A stretch of 64,000 nt of DNA from Rhizobium sp. NXC24 (GTDB taxonomy: Bacteria; Pseudomonadota; Alphaproteobacteria; Rhizobiales; Rhizobiaceae), in contig NZ_CP024311.1 in the NCBI RefSeq assembly GCF_002944315.1, positions 1,960,501-2,024,500 of the forward strand, in the 5' to 3' direction. Below are positions 9,111 through 17,461 of the stretch, piece by piece. A program made the position numbers and the translations under genes. Every line of letters starts with the position of its first letter. Position 1 is the first letter of the stretch. Under the pieces are notes generated by a model. That model made no database searches, was not told the origin of the DNA, and saw only the letters and a list, made by a program, of their open reading frames with translations.

Positions 9111-10325
9111 TCAAGTCGACGTCGGGGTGTCCCAAAGCCAGGAGAACAGCAGCGATTCCGTCAGCTCCATGAAAGCATCGAAAGCGCGGCTGCTGAGCGT
9201 TCCCTGGGCGACGGCATCCTTTGTATAGAGGGGCAATTCGCGCAACAGCCGTGCGCCGGAAAAGACGCGGAGCGTTCCCGCTTCGTAGCCGACGGCGACC
9301 GGTGCCGTCAGCGGCCACCGATAGACGATGCGGGCCGACAGGCGGTCGGGATTGTTGAGCGGCACATAGACATCGACCGGTACCTTGGCGATGAGGCCGA
9401 CCGTCGACTCCGCGCCGCCATAGACGCTGGCGTCGCCGATCACCTCGCCATCGGCAAAGATGCGCTGGCTCTTGAAGTTGCTGAGGCCCCATTCCAGCAC
9501 GCGGCGGGTTTCCTCGGTGCGTTCCTTGTCCGTTTTCAAGCCGCCGAGCGCCAGGAACAGCCGTCGGCCGCCGCGCTGGATGGAGGCGACGATCGAATAG
9601 CCCTCGCCCTCGGTAAAGCCGGTGCCGAGGCCGTCGACGCCGATGTTCAGGGGGAGCAGCGGATTGCGGTTGCGCTGGTAGATCTTGTTCCAGGTAAAAT
9701 CCGCCTGGCCGAAATATTTGTAGAGATCGGCGTGTTTCTCCTGCAGGTCCTGTGCCAGCGTCACCAGCTCGTGCACCGAAATCTTGCTGCCGTCATTGGG
9801 GTCGTCAGGGTCCGGAAGGCCGGTCGAATTGGTAAAGACCGCTCTCGGCATGCCGATCTCGCGCGCATGCGCCGTCATGCGCCGGGCGAATTCCTTTTCA
9901 TTCACGGACATGCCTTCGGCAAGGATCATGCAGCCGTCATTGGCCTGCTGCACGGCGACGCCCTGGATCAGATCGCCGACGCGCACGCGCGATTTCAGGG
10001 CGGCGAACATGGTCGATGCACGCGACGGTGCACCGCCCTTGCGCCAGGCGTTTTCGGAAACGGGATATTCCGTATCAAGCGAAATCTCCCCTCGCCCGAC
10101 TGCATCGAAGACGACATCCATGGTCATTAGCTTCGCAAGCGAGGCCGGGGAAATCGGTTGATTCTCATCCTTGGCAAGCAGGATCGTGCCGGTGGAGGCT
10201 TCGATCATGAAGGCCTGCGCGGCCTTGGTGTCGAAAGCCGGCGCCGGCGCCTGTTGGGCGACGGCCGGCAGGCACTCAATTCCGATAAGGAAGAAGGAAA
10301 ACGCGAAAAACAGGCGTCTCAACAT
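9111..10325 (-). CDS. DacC-like penicillin-binding protein with altered active-site motifs
   Basis: A 404-residue exported member of the D-alanyl-D-alanine carboxypeptidase (peptidase S11) family. The first ~24 residues form a signal peptide (MLRRLFFAFSFFLIGIECLP). The SxxK motif is present as SPASLAKL near residue 60. The second motif, normally SxN, reads VQQANDG, with Gln in place of Ser. The third, normally KTG, reads DGLGTGFTE, with Gly in place of Lys. A PBP5-type C-terminal domain follows. Catalysis therefore may be lost or altered. The start has a clear GGGGAG upstream. It lies downstream of rlpA, another peptidoglycan gene. Confidence 0.8.
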   Translation of the reverse strand: MLRRLFFAFSFFLIGIECLPAVAQQAPAPAFDTKAAQAFMIEASTGTILLAKDENQPISPASLAKLMTMDVVFDAVGRGEISLDTEYPVSENAWRKGGAPSRASTMFAALKSRVRVGDLIQGVAVQQANDGCMILAEGMSVNEKEFARRMTAHAREIGMPRAVFTNSTGLPDPDDPNDGSKISVHELVTLAQDLQEKHADLYKYFGQADFTWNKIYQRNRNPLLPLNIGVDGLGTGFTEGEGYSIVASIQRGGRRLFLALGGLKTDKERTEETRRVLEWGLSNFKSQRIFADGEVIGDASVYGGAESTVGLIAKVPVDVYVPLNNPDRLSARIVYRWPLTAPVAVGYEAGTLRVFSGARLLRELPLYTKDAVAQGTLSSRAFDAFMELTESLLFSWLWDTPTST

Positions 10326-10396
10326 GCCGGCTCCCCAATCCGTTCGACCCCGAAATCATATTAGCCCAGGGGTGAAGATTCAGGCAATGACGCCGA

Positions 10397-11575
10397 TTAT
10401 TCGACTTGCGTTTGAGCTTGATGCTGACGGTGATAGGCGGAGAGGATCGACTCCTGCGTCAGCCCGTCATTGCGCACCATGACAGCGTCGAAAGCGAGAT
10501 TGACGTAGACTGTCTTGACCGGTGCTTCCTGGTAGGCAGCGACCGTGGAGGCGAGCGACGGCGCATCAAGGCTCGCCATGCCCGGTGCGAAATCCGGACG
10601 CTCGTAGGGAATGGGGCCAATAGTAGGCAATACGACCAGCGTTGGCTCGGCAGGATCGACCGACGGCATGGCGCCGCCGTTCCAGGTCATCGGCGGCGGA
10701 TTGTTGCGCTTGTTGCCACTATAGGACGCTGTCGGCGTGGAGCCGGCAAAGGCGGTTGCCGAATAAGGCGATTGCTGCGGGATCGGCGCAAGCGCCGGCG
10801 CAGCACTCGCGGTGTTGAAGCTGCGCTGCTGGCGGCTGGGCTGGCGGATATTGTCCGAATCCGGCAGTTGGTCGGCGGTAATGCGGCCATTCGAAGCGAC
10901 CATTACGCCCGTTGCGATCTGGCCGCCGGGATTGATGCTCGGCAGGCGCGAGCCCTTCGGAATGTAGGAGGCCATCAGATAGGGATCGTCGTGGCCGTCC
11001 ATGCGGGCGCGGCCGACATATTGCACGCGCACGTCGCCGGTGCCGCTATGCTGCAGATCGAGGAGCTGCGCCGTCTTGTTGGAAAGGTCGATGATGCGGC
11101 CGGGATGATAAGGGCCGCGATCGTTCACGCGCACGATGATGGAGGAACCGGTTTCGACATTGGTGACGCGCGCATAGCTCGGCAGCGGAAAGGTCGGATG
11201 GGCGGCGGTGAGCGCCTGCTGGTCATAGACTTCGCCGTTTGCGGTCAGGCGTCCGTGAAAGGCCGAGCCGTACCAGGAGGCGATGCCGACCTTGTTATAG
11301 GCATAATCTTCCTTGGGATAATACCATTGGCCCTTGACCTCGTAGGGATTGCCGACCATGAAACGACCGCCGCCCTTCGGGATCGGTCCATTGAAGGCAA
11401 CGCGCGGGCTCGCCTTAACGCCGTATTCTTTTTCGGAGAAATATTCCTTGCCATGCTGACGCTTCGTCGCAACCTGCTGAGAGGTTCCGCAGGCGGTAAC
11501 GGTGGCGCACATCAGAGAGAGAGCAAACCAACGCATACCCGTTGCGTATGTCACCGCACGATTATCGAATTTCAT
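10397..11575 (-). CDS. rlpA: RlpA-like septal ring lytic transglycosylase lipoprotein
   Basis: A double-psi beta-barrel enzyme expected to cleave naked glycan strands in the periplasm. I start it at MKFDNRAV (11575), because the N-terminal signal then ends at a lipobox-like cysteine (ATVTAC), giving an outer-membrane lipoprotein; a longer in-frame start exists at 11614. The barrel contains GIASWYGSAFHGRLTANGE, with YDQQALTAAHPTFPLPS and VRVNDRGPYHPGRIIDLS. The C-terminal part (about 200 residues) is Pro/Ser-rich and disordered, and I see no SPOR domain. Its neighbour dac-like gene also acts on peptidoglycan. Confidence 0.9.
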   Translation of the reverse strand: MKFDNRAVTYATGMRWFALSLMCATVTACGTSQQVATKRQHGKEYFSEKEYGVKASPRVAFNGPIPKGGGRFMVGNPYEVKGQWYYPKEDYAYNKVGIASWYGSAFHGRLTANGEVYDQQALTAAHPTFPLPSYARVTNVETGSSIIVRVNDRGPYHPGRIIDLSNKTAQLLDLQHSGTGDVRVQYVGRARMDGHDDPYLMASYIPKGSRLPSINPGGQIATGVMVASNGRITADQLPDSDNIRQPSRQQRSFNTASAAPALAPIPQQSPYSATAFAGSTPTASYSGNKRNNPPPMTWNGGAMPSVDPAEPTLVVLPTIGPIPYERPDFAPGMASLDAPSLASTVAAYQEAPVKTVYVNLAFDAVMVRNDGLTQESILSAYHRQHQAQTQVE

Positions 11576-11823
11576 CTGTCCCACGCCGTTAATCAAATTA
11601 CTATGGCAAGGCATGCACCGGCATATCCCTCAACCGGTATCCTGCTACGCCTCAATCACCTAACGGTACTTTAATCATGATTGCATGTTGTCGAATTTGC
11701 GATCGGATTTGAGCGAATGTGGGTATTTCCGAAAATTATGGTTAATGAATGGTTAAAATGCGGCAGCTTCTGCGGTCGCATTTGATGCCAGTTTCGTTGC
11801 CGATCGACCGATAAGTGCAACTA

Positions 11824-12696
11824 TTAATGAGCCATGGCGCCGATGATGTGCTGCAGCTTGTCCGGGTTGCGCGTGCAATAAATGGCAACGATCTTTTCCT
11901 GCTCGATGTGTAGAGCGGTCGTCTGCGCGACGTTGCCGCCTTCTACCGTTACGAAACCTGGCAAGCCATCGATGACGGCATAGTGGATCAGTTGCGACGG
12001 TTGCGTGCGGAAAATTCGCGCCAACTGCTCATGGAGCAGCATGACGGCCGCGAGACCGATGTGTGGCCGCCGCGATGTCGGTACCTTGCCGCCGCCATCG
12101 GCATAGACAACGACATCCTCGGCAAGCAAGGCTTGAAGAGCCGCCATGTCTCCCGTTCTCGACGCCGTAAAGAAGGCTGTGGCAAGCTTCAGCCCCTGCT
12201 CTCTGCCGACGGCAAAGCGTGGTCGGGTCTCGGCAACATGCGCCCTCGCCCGGCTTGCGAGCTTGCGGCAAGCGGGAGCTTCGCGGCCGATCGCCGAGGC
12301 AACGTCATCGAAATCCATGCCGAACACGTCATGCAGGAGAAAGGCGGCACGCTCCAGAGGCGACAGACGCTCCAGCGCCAGCATCAGGGGCAAGGTGATA
12401 TCATCAGCGGCATCGCCGTCCTCCGGATCGAAGATGGGCTCTGGCAGCCAGGATCCCACATAGGACTCCCGGCGGCGACGCGCCGATTTCAGCTCGTTGA
12501 GGCAAAGTCTGGTGACGATGGTGCGAAGAAACGCAGCCGGCTCACGCACCGATGCACGATCAGTCGCCAGCCAGCGCAGCGAAGCATCCTGCACGATATC
12601 CTCCGCATCCGCCACGGATCCGAGCATTCGATAGGCAAGCCGGACGAGGCGCGGACGCAGCTCGGAAAAGATCGGGTCGGAGGGCGTTTCACTCAT
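11824..12696 (-). CDS. sigJ: ECF41-type RNA polymerase sigma factor (SigJ-like)
   Basis: A 290-residue ECF sigma factor with a fused C-terminal SnoaL/NTF2-like domain. Sigma region 2 is near residues 8-75 (AYRMLGSVADAEDIVQDASLRW) and region 4 near 105-160. The linker carries WLPEP, and the C-terminal domain carries DGGGKV and a late NPDKL, the signature set of ECF41. In that group the C-terminal domain, not an anti-sigma factor, controls activity. Its start overlaps the stop of the flavodoxin-like gene by 8 bases, so both form one operon, probably self-activated from the promoter at 13349-13375. Confidence 0.92.
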   Translation of the reverse strand: MSETPSDPIFSELRPRLVRLAYRMLGSVADAEDIVQDASLRWLATDRASVREPAAFLRTIVTRLCLNELKSARRRRESYVGSWLPEPIFDPEDGDAADDITLPLMLALERLSPLERAAFLLHDVFGMDFDDVASAIGREAPACRKLASRARAHVAETRPRFAVGREQGLKLATAFFTASRTGDMAALQALLAEDVVVYADGGGKVPTSRRPHIGLAAVMLLHEQLARIFRTQPSQLIHYAVIDGLPGFVTVEGGNVAQTTALHIEQEKIVAIYCTRNPDKLQHIIGAMAH

Positions 12697-13312
12697 GGGC
12701 GGCCAGAGCGTATTGGAGGGGCGCGGCTTGGCGTCCGCGAACGAACTGCAGCGTCGTCAGCGCCACACGCCGCCCGAGATAGCGCGCTGTAGCGAGATCG
12801 GATGCTGGCGGCGCGGTCTCCGGGCCCTCATCCGTGTTCGCCTGTGCCGCCGCACCTACCCAGAAGCCGAGACGGTTCATATCCTCTTCGGAGCCGGTTG
12901 AAGAGCAGTTCGCCGGCGGAAGATCGAGACCAACCCAATGCATTCCGTGCTGTGCCGCAAAGACCACCATCTGCATCAACGTCGAGAGCTTGTCACCGGA
13001 CCGTGACCCTGAGGTGGTGAAGCCGGCCGCGATCTTGTCCTTCCACAGATAACCCTTGGCGAGAACGGCATTCGACGTTGCCTCCTGGAACGCTTTAAAC
13101 GACGCGGAAACCGCGCCCATATAGGTTGGCGACCCGAAGATGATTGCCTGCGCGGCATTGAGATCATCCCAGTGGCGATCCACCTTGTCCACCGTGAGCA
13201 GCAGGGCCTCGACGCCCTCGACCTCATCAACCCCCGCCTTCACGGCTTCCGCCTGCCGGCCCGTGTGCCCATAGCCGCTATGATAGACGATTGCGATACG
13301 CTGCCGGGTCAT
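12689..13312 (-). CDS. Flavodoxin-like NAD(P)H-dependent FMN oxidoreductase
   Basis: A 207-residue WrbA/flavodoxin-fold protein. The FMN phosphate loop is near the start (VYHSGYGHTGRQAEA), a second FMN contact is FGSPTYMGAVSASFK, and a third is TTSGSRSGDK. ECF41 sigma genes usually neighbour a carboxymuconolactone decarboxylase, an oxidoreductase or an epimerase, and this protein fits the oxidoreductase slot. I start it at the ATG at 13312, 6 bases after AAGGAG; an ATG two codons earlier is too close to that site. A much longer open frame exists upstream but has no homology. The start region lies within a perfect inverted repeat. Confidence 0.85.
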   Translation of the reverse strand: MTRQRIAIVYHSGYGHTGRQAEAVKAGVDEVEGVEALLLTVDKVDRHWDDLNAAQAIIFGSPTYMGAVSASFKAFQEATSNAVLAKGYLWKDKIAAGFTTSGSRSGDKLSTLMQMVVFAAQHGMHWVGLDLPPANCSSTGSEEDMNRLGFWVGAAAQANTDEGPETAPPASDLATARYLGRRVALTTLQFVRGRQAAPLQYALAAHE

Positions 13313-13353
13313 TGTCATCTCCTTCGAACATGGTGTTGCGAAGGAGATGACAA
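13312..13353 (-). promoter_or_regulatory. Perfect 15-bp inverted repeat over the flavodoxin-sigJ start
   Basis: Two perfect 15-bp arms (13312-13326 and 13339-13353) flank a 12-base loop. On the minus strand the 3' arm holds the ribosome site AAGGAG and ends on the A of the start codon. It could hide the ribosome site in RNA or act as a DNA operator. If the promoter at 13349-13375 is right, transcription starts inside the first arm, which favours an operator or a partial hairpin. Confidence 0.7.
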
Positions 13354-13375
13354 GGGATGGGGTCTGATTGTGACA
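13349..13375 (-). promoter_or_regulatory. Probable ECF41-type promoter
   Basis: On the minus strand TGTCACA (13375-13369) is followed after 16 bases by TGTC (13352-13349). ECF41 sigma factors are known to use a TGTCACA -35 element with a CGTC-like -10. It lies 37 bases upstream of the flavodoxin-like gene of the sigJ operon, consistent with self-activation. Confidence 0.6.
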
Positions 13376-13591
13376 TGCCTTGGCACTTTTTTGACGGTAA
13401 TTGGCTTGCCATCCTCTCAAAAGACGCAGGATCTGCAGCTTGCTTGCATCGGCCAATGCAGACATGGCGGCGTATTCCCAAGTCTGAGCTGTTGTTACTG
13501 TAACGTACTTCCATTTTACGTCTTTCTCGCATCTCATCTACTCGCATGGACGTGCACTGCGAGATTGGGACCATGCGAGAGGGAGGAAACC

Positions 13592-15259
13592 ATGAACACG
13601 GCAGAACATCCCAACAGCCCAGACACAAAAGTCCCCGAAGGCATTAGCCGGCGTACCGTCTTACTCGGCGGCACCGCGCTCGTAGCAGCCACGGCGGCGC
13701 TCTCATCGGCGCAAGGCGTCCGGACTGCGTCGGCGCAGCCAGCCGGTGGTAAGCCGAACATCCTTGTCATCTTCGGCGACGACATCGGCTACTGGAACAT
13801 AAGCGCCTACAATCGCGGCATGATGGGCTATCGCACGCCCAATATCGATCGCATCGCCAAGGAGGGCGCGATCTTCACCGACCTCTACGCCCAACAATCC
13901 TGCACAGCCGGACGCGCCGCCTTCATCACCGGCCAGAGTTGTTTCCGCACGGGCTTGCTCAAGGTCGGGTTGCCGGCGGCAAAGGAAGGGTTGTCGGACA
14001 AGGACCCGACACTCGCCGAATTGCTCAAGCCGCAGGGCTACGCCACCGGCCAGTTCGGCAAGAACCACCTCGGCGATCGCAACGAGTTTCTGCCTACGGT
14101 CCACGGCTTCGACGAGTTTTTCGGCAACCTTTATCACCTCAATGCCGAGGAGGAGCCGGAGAATATCGACTATCCGAAGAGCCCGGATTTCAAGGCGAAG
14201 TTCGGACCGCGTGGCGTGCTGAAATGCGTTGCCACCGAAACGGACGATCCGACCGAGGATCCGCGCTTCGGCCGGGTGGGAAAGCAGAGGATCGAGGACA
14301 CCGGCCCGCTGAATAAGAAGCGCATGGAGACCGTCGACGAGGAATTCCTGACGGCTGCGATGGACTTCGTTGACCGGCAGCACAAGGCTGGCAAACCGTT
14401 CTTGTGCTGGTTCAACTCGACGCGCATGCACATCCACACGCACCTCAAACCTGAGACTAGCGGCAAGACAGGCCTTGGCCTTGAGGCAGATGGAATGACG
14501 GAGCTCGACGGAATGGTTGGCCAGCTTCTCAAGCAGCTCGACGACCTCGGCATCGCCGACAATACGATTGTGCTGTGGACCACCGACAACGGCGCAGAAG
14601 AATTCTCATGGCCGGACGGCGGCACCACACCGTTCCACGGTGAGAAGAATACAAGCTGGGAGGGCGGCTACCGCGTTCCAGGCGCGATGCGCTGGCCGGG
14701 CGTCATTAAGCCAGGCACCGAGATCAACGACATCGTGTCCCATGAAGATTGGGTGCCAACGCTCGTGGCCGCTGCCGGCGAGCCCGAGGTAAGTCAAAAG
14801 CTTTTGACCGGCTATGATGCGGCTGGCAAAACCTTCAAGGTCCATCTCGACGGCTACGATCAGCGCGAGCTCTTGGCCGGAACCGGCCCGAGCAAGCGCA
14901 AGGAGTACTTCTTCTGGACTGACGACGGAAATCTCGCCGCCATTCGCTATGACCGCTGGAAGGTTCTGTTCATGGAACAGCGGGCCGAAGGGTTCGACGT
15001 GTGGCAAGAGCCGTTTGACACCTTGCGGCTGCCGAAGATTTTCGATCTGCGCGCTGATCCTTTCGAACGCGCAGAACATGAAGCGAGCGAATACGACTTC
15101 TGGCGCCTCGACCGGACATATCTCCTCGTGCCGGCGCAGGCCTTCGTGGCCCAGCACTTGCAAACCTACGTGGACTTCCCGCCACGGCAGAAGCCGGGTA
15201 GTTTCTCGCTCGACCAAGTTTTGGAGAAGCTGCAACGGGCCGGTGAGGGCAAGAACTGA
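13592..15259 (+). CDS. Tat-exported sulfatase (arylsulfatase family)
   Basis: A 555-residue periplasmic sulfatase, with GGGAGG upstream of the ATG. The N-terminus has a twin-arginine signal (SRRTVLLGG) ending near AQPA. The metal site starts with FGDDIGYWN. The formylglycine site is QQSCTAGRAAF near residue 108; Cys is the residue converted by a formylglycine-generating enzyme in C-x-[PA]-x-R motifs. GKNHLGD and the late TDNGAEEFSWPDGG are further active-site segments. The substrate, a sulfate ester, is unknown. It stands alone and is flanked on the right by the tRNA-Ser carrying the island. A longer in-frame reading upstream overlaps the flavodoxin gene and is rejected. Confidence 0.92.
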   Translation: MNTAEHPNSPDTKVPEGISRRTVLLGGTALVAATAALSSAQGVRTASAQPAGGKPNILVIFGDDIGYWNISAYNRGMMGYRTPNIDRIAKEGAIFTDLYAQQSCTAGRAAFITGQSCFRTGLLKVGLPAAKEGLSDKDPTLAELLKPQGYATGQFGKNHLGDRNEFLPTVHGFDEFFGNLYHLNAEEEPENIDYPKSPDFKAKFGPRGVLKCVATETDDPTEDPRFGRVGKQRIEDTGPLNKKRMETVDEEFLTAAMDFVDRQHKAGKPFLCWFNSTRMHIHTHLKPETSGKTGLGLEADGMTELDGMVGQLLKQLDDLGIADNTIVLWTTDNGAEEFSWPDGGTTPFHGEKNTSWEGGYRVPGAMRWPGVIKPGTEINDIVSHEDWVPTLVAAAGEPEVSQKLLTGYDAAGKTFKVHLDGYDQRELLAGTGPSKRKEYFFWTDDGNLAAIRYDRWKVLFMEQRAEGFDVWQEPFDTLRLPKIFDLRADPFERAEHEASEYDFWRLDRTYLLVPAQAFVAQHLQTYVDFPPRQKPGSFSLDQVLEKLQRAGEGKN

Positions 15260-15523
15260 AAGCGGTTGAGGGCGGAGACCGCTCAGACTGGGCGATCTGG
15301 AGGAGATCCAACAGAGCGCTAACTGGCCGGCGCTGCTCGGGGTCATCGAAGATGGGAGATTGTATCTTTATCGGGCACGGGTGCGTGCTGCGCCATTTTA
15401 ACTTGCCTTGGCAAGGGCTTGCTCGGCGACGGAAGGGAAAGCTGTGCAGGTGCAAGAAACATATAAGCGTCACAACGCTTATCGAAAAAATTCTATAATT
15501 TCCAAATATTTAGATGAGAGAGA

Positions 15524-15613
15524 TGGCGGAAGAGGTGGGATTCGAACCCACGGTACGGTTTCCCGCACGCCGGTTTTCAAGACCGGTTCCTTAAACCACT
15601 CGGACACTCTTCC
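15524..15613 (-). tRNA. tRNA-Ser (anticodon UGA)
   Basis: A 90-base minus-strand sequence folds as a type II tRNA. The acceptor arms GGAAGAG / CTCTTCC pair. The anticodon loop CTTGAAA gives anticodon TGA (serine UCA codons). A long variable arm follows (GCGTGCGGGAAACCGTAC), the T arm holds GGTTCGAATCC, and a genomic CCA ends at 15524. The 5' half is repeated at the far end of the island, so this gene is a hybrid rebuilt by integration. Its upstream DNA belongs to the element. Confidence 0.96.
15575..15613. repeat. Left attachment-site repeat (39 bp)
   Basis: Identical over 39 bases to 32068-32106. It covers the tRNA-Ser from the anticodon loop to the 5' end. Sequence identity ends exactly at the tRNA 5' base on one side and in the anticodon loop on the other, as expected for a tyrosine-recombinase attachment core. 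The crossover was probably in the anticodon loop. Confidence 0.93.
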
Positions 15614-15620
15614 ATGTGAT

Positions 15621-15649
15621 TGATAAGGTTAATCTTTCTTCGGTTTCAA
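15621..15649 (-). promoter_or_regulatory. Element-borne promoter for tRNA-Ser
   Basis: On the minus strand TTGAAA (15649-15644) is separated by 17 bases from TTATCA (15626-15621). The predicted start is at about 15614, right at the tRNA 5' end. This sequence belongs to the island, not to the original tRNA locus, so it would replace the native promoter lost on integration. Confidence 0.45.
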
Positions 15650-15655
15650 GAAAGA
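15633..15655 (-). terminator. Hairpin downstream of the integrase
   Basis: A perfect 8-bp stem (TCTTTCTT / AAGAAAGA) with a 7-base loop lies 36 bases after the integrase stop on the minus strand and is followed by ATTAACC. It could end integrase transcription before the tRNA. It overlaps the proposed tRNA promoter, so the two roles may conflict. Confidence 0.45.
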
Positions 15656-15667
15656 TGCAAATCAGCG

Positions 15668-15690
15668 TTTGCTACCGATTTGCTACCCAA
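15668..15690. repeat. Int arm-type repeat, left copy
   Basis: Two direct TTTGCTACC units separated by 2 bases, the second extended to TTTGCTACCCAA. The same pair with the same spacing occurs at 31929-31951 at the other end of the island. Paired repeats flanking the core are typical binding sites for the N-terminal arm-binding domain of phage integrases. Confidence 0.65.
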
Positions 15691-16845
15691 TCACTCGACG
15701 GCTGGCTTTTTAGCAGCTTTGATCGCCGCGTCAACTTGCTCCGCGGCATTTGCCTGCATCCCTGGCATGACGTGCGAATAAAGATCGAGCGTAATGCCGA
15801 TCGTCGAATGCCCTAGCCGTTCGCTGGCAATCTTGGGATGTACGCCGGCCGCCAAGAGCTGCGTTGCATGCGAGTGGCGAAGGTCGTGGAAACGGATGCG
15901 TGGCAATGAGGTCTTGGCCAGAAGCCTTGTCCATTCGTGGGTGAGTGAAACCGGCTTCAAAGGCTTGCCGTCAATCTGGGCGATCACGAACGAATCGTCA
16001 CCTGGGCGCATGCCAAGCTTTAGCTGCTCCTCAGCCTGGGCGAGCCGATGCCGCTTCAATTCCTCAAGAACGGTCGAGGAGAGCGCAACAGAGCGCGACT
16101 TACCCGATTTGGTCTCTTTATACCTGACTTCGGTCCCGACCTGCTCTGCGCTCTCTCTGACGGCAATGACCGCGTTGACCAGATCGACGTCACGCCAGCG
16201 CAGCGCAAGTATCTCCCCTCGCCTCAGGCCACAGAGAGCGGCCAGCAACGCCGGCACGAACACGCGACTCTTTCGTAGGTCATCAAGCATCACCGCTGTC
16301 TGGGGTGCTGTGTATGCCTCCATCTTCCCACGCTCGACCTTGGGCGGCCGTGTCAGCGCCACGGGGTTCTTTTTCAGGAGATCCCACTTGAGTGCCTGAT
16401 CCATGGCGGTGAGCATGACGCGCCGGCAGTGGTGCACGGTTCGAGGCGATAGACCGCCTTTTCCGTCCCTTCTTCCGCTTTCTAGCAGCTTGCCCCAAGC
16501 GGCATCGATCTTCGCTGCAGTGAGCTTGTTCAGAGTAATGGATCCGAGCACCGGCGCGACATTCTTCAGCAACAATTCCTCGTAGCGCTGATGCGTCTTC
16601 GGCGAGACGTTCGCCTTCTCGTGCTTCAGCCATTCAACGAAATATTCTCGAACCGTCGTCTTGGCCGGCTCGATGTAGTTGCCGCCGTCAAGTTCGGCGA
16701 TCAACCGGGCACACTCGGTCTCCGCCTGCCGCTTGGTACCATGGAAGGTGTGCCACTTGCGGCGGCGCTTGCCGGTTTCGGGATCTGGCACGTCGACCAC
16801 GATAGCCCATTTGCCGGGAGAGCGTTCGCGGATATGGCCTTTCAT
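15691..16845 (-). CDS. int: Tyrosine recombinase/integrase of the island
   Basis: A 384-residue phage-type integrase. The N-terminal AP2-like arm-binding domain spans residues about 5-55 (WAIVVDVPDPETGKRRRKW), a SAM-like core-binding domain covers about 65-160, and the catalytic domain the rest. The catalytic residues are visible: Arg in CGLRRGEIL, H-x-x-R in FHDLRHSH, His in RLGHSTI and Tyr in LDLYSHV. It is complete and likely functional. It starts inside the stop of the RHH-like gene (ATGA) and points to the tRNA attachment site. It should insert and, with a partner, excise the island. Confidence 0.95.
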   Translation of the reverse strand: MKGHIRERSPGKWAIVVDVPDPETGKRRRKWHTFHGTKRQAETECARLIAELDGGNYIEPAKTTVREYFVEWLKHEKANVSPKTHQRYEELLLKNVAPVLGSITLNKLTAAKIDAAWGKLLESGRRDGKGGLSPRTVHHCRRVMLTAMDQALKWDLLKKNPVALTRPPKVERGKMEAYTAPQTAVMLDDLRKSRVFVPALLAALCGLRRGEILALRWRDVDLVNAVIAVRESAEQVGTEVRYKETKSGKSRSVALSSTVLEELKRHRLAQAEEQLKLGMRPGDDSFVIAQIDGKPLKPVSLTHEWTRLLAKTSLPRIRFHDLRHSHATQLLAAGVHPKIASERLGHSTIGITLDLYSHVMPGMQANAAEQVDAAIKAAKKPAVE

Positions 16846-17315
16846 TTCAGGTCCTCTCGCATCTTTTCCAAGAGCCTTTCAGCTTCAGCCCGCCCTTCGG
16901 CGATCTTTTCCGAAGCAGCTTTCGCGTCAGCAGTCGCATCAATGAAATTGCCAGCGCTCTTCATCGACGCGGTCTCCATCGTCAATGACTTCACTAAATA
17001 AAAAATCTCAATTTGTTTTGAGAAAACTTCTCCAAACTGCTGTTTTAATTGCCTTTCAATGTCCGGAGCAGATTGGTCCGCATTAGGGTCCCATTTCATT
17101 AGTTGCTTGAAAAATTCGATAGCATCGCCCCAAGCGGTCCCTGAGAGCTGATATAGCTGGCTGGAGCTTGCATCGAACCTAGCCCCTATCTGGCAAAGCC
17201 GTCGAATGGCATCTGACCTTGTGGCGATACGATTTCCAAATCGCCAGTCATCAATCGTTTTCAGCTCGTCTTCCGACATCATGATCGGAACGCGATTTTC
17301 TCGGGGTTTGACCAT
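16842..17315 (-). CDS. RHH-like DNA-binding protein coupled to integrase
   Basis: A 157-residue protein. Its N-terminus (ENRVPIMMSEDELKTI followed by RSDAIRRLCQIG) fits a ribbon-helix-helix fold, in which a short strand is followed by two helices. The C-terminal 60 residues are Ala/Glu/Lys-rich and probably coiled. The start has GAGG upstream. The stop overlaps the integrase start (ATGA), so both proteins are made together. It could be an autorepressor of the int operon or a directionality factor. No specific family is recognised beyond the RHH-like start. Confidence 0.7.
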   Translation of the reverse strand: MVKPRENRVPIMMSEDELKTIDDWRFGNRIATRSDAIRRLCQIGARFDASSSQLYQLSGTAWGDAIEFFKQLMKWDPNADQSAPDIERQLKQQFGEVFSKQIEIFYLVKSLTMETASMKSAGNFIDATADAKAASEKIAEGRAEAERLLEKMREDLK

Positions 17316-17405
17316 TTGATCCTCTTTTCCTCAGGAACATATAAAAACGGCACAAGCAGCACAAGAGGGTATTGAAAAAGCGTTACGATGACGTTAACCT
17401 GCAAA

Positions 17406-17428
17406 AATCGGCACAAGTGATGCCGATT
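17406..17428. promoter_or_regulatory. Candidate operator between int operon and early genes
   Basis: A perfect 8-bp inverted repeat (AATCGGCA / TGCCGATT) with 7 bases between the arms. It lies between the divergent RHH-int operon and the AlpA-like gene, with a related half (ACGGCACAAG) near 17347-17356. The layout suits a repressor such as the RHH protein or the AlpA-like protein. Confidence 0.5.
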
Positions 17429-17461
17429 GTGCTCTATGCGCTAGATGGAGGTATACATCAC

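Noticed and set aside
13318..13537. N-terminal extension of the flavodoxin-like protein
   Set aside because: The conserved fold begins at MTRQRIAIVYHS and the ribosome site lies directly before that Met.
15270..15401. A 43-codon open stretch after the sulfatase (ends ALLGVIEDGRLYLYRARV)
   Set aside because: It looks like a coding remnant, but no start codon with a ribosome site exists and no family is recognised.
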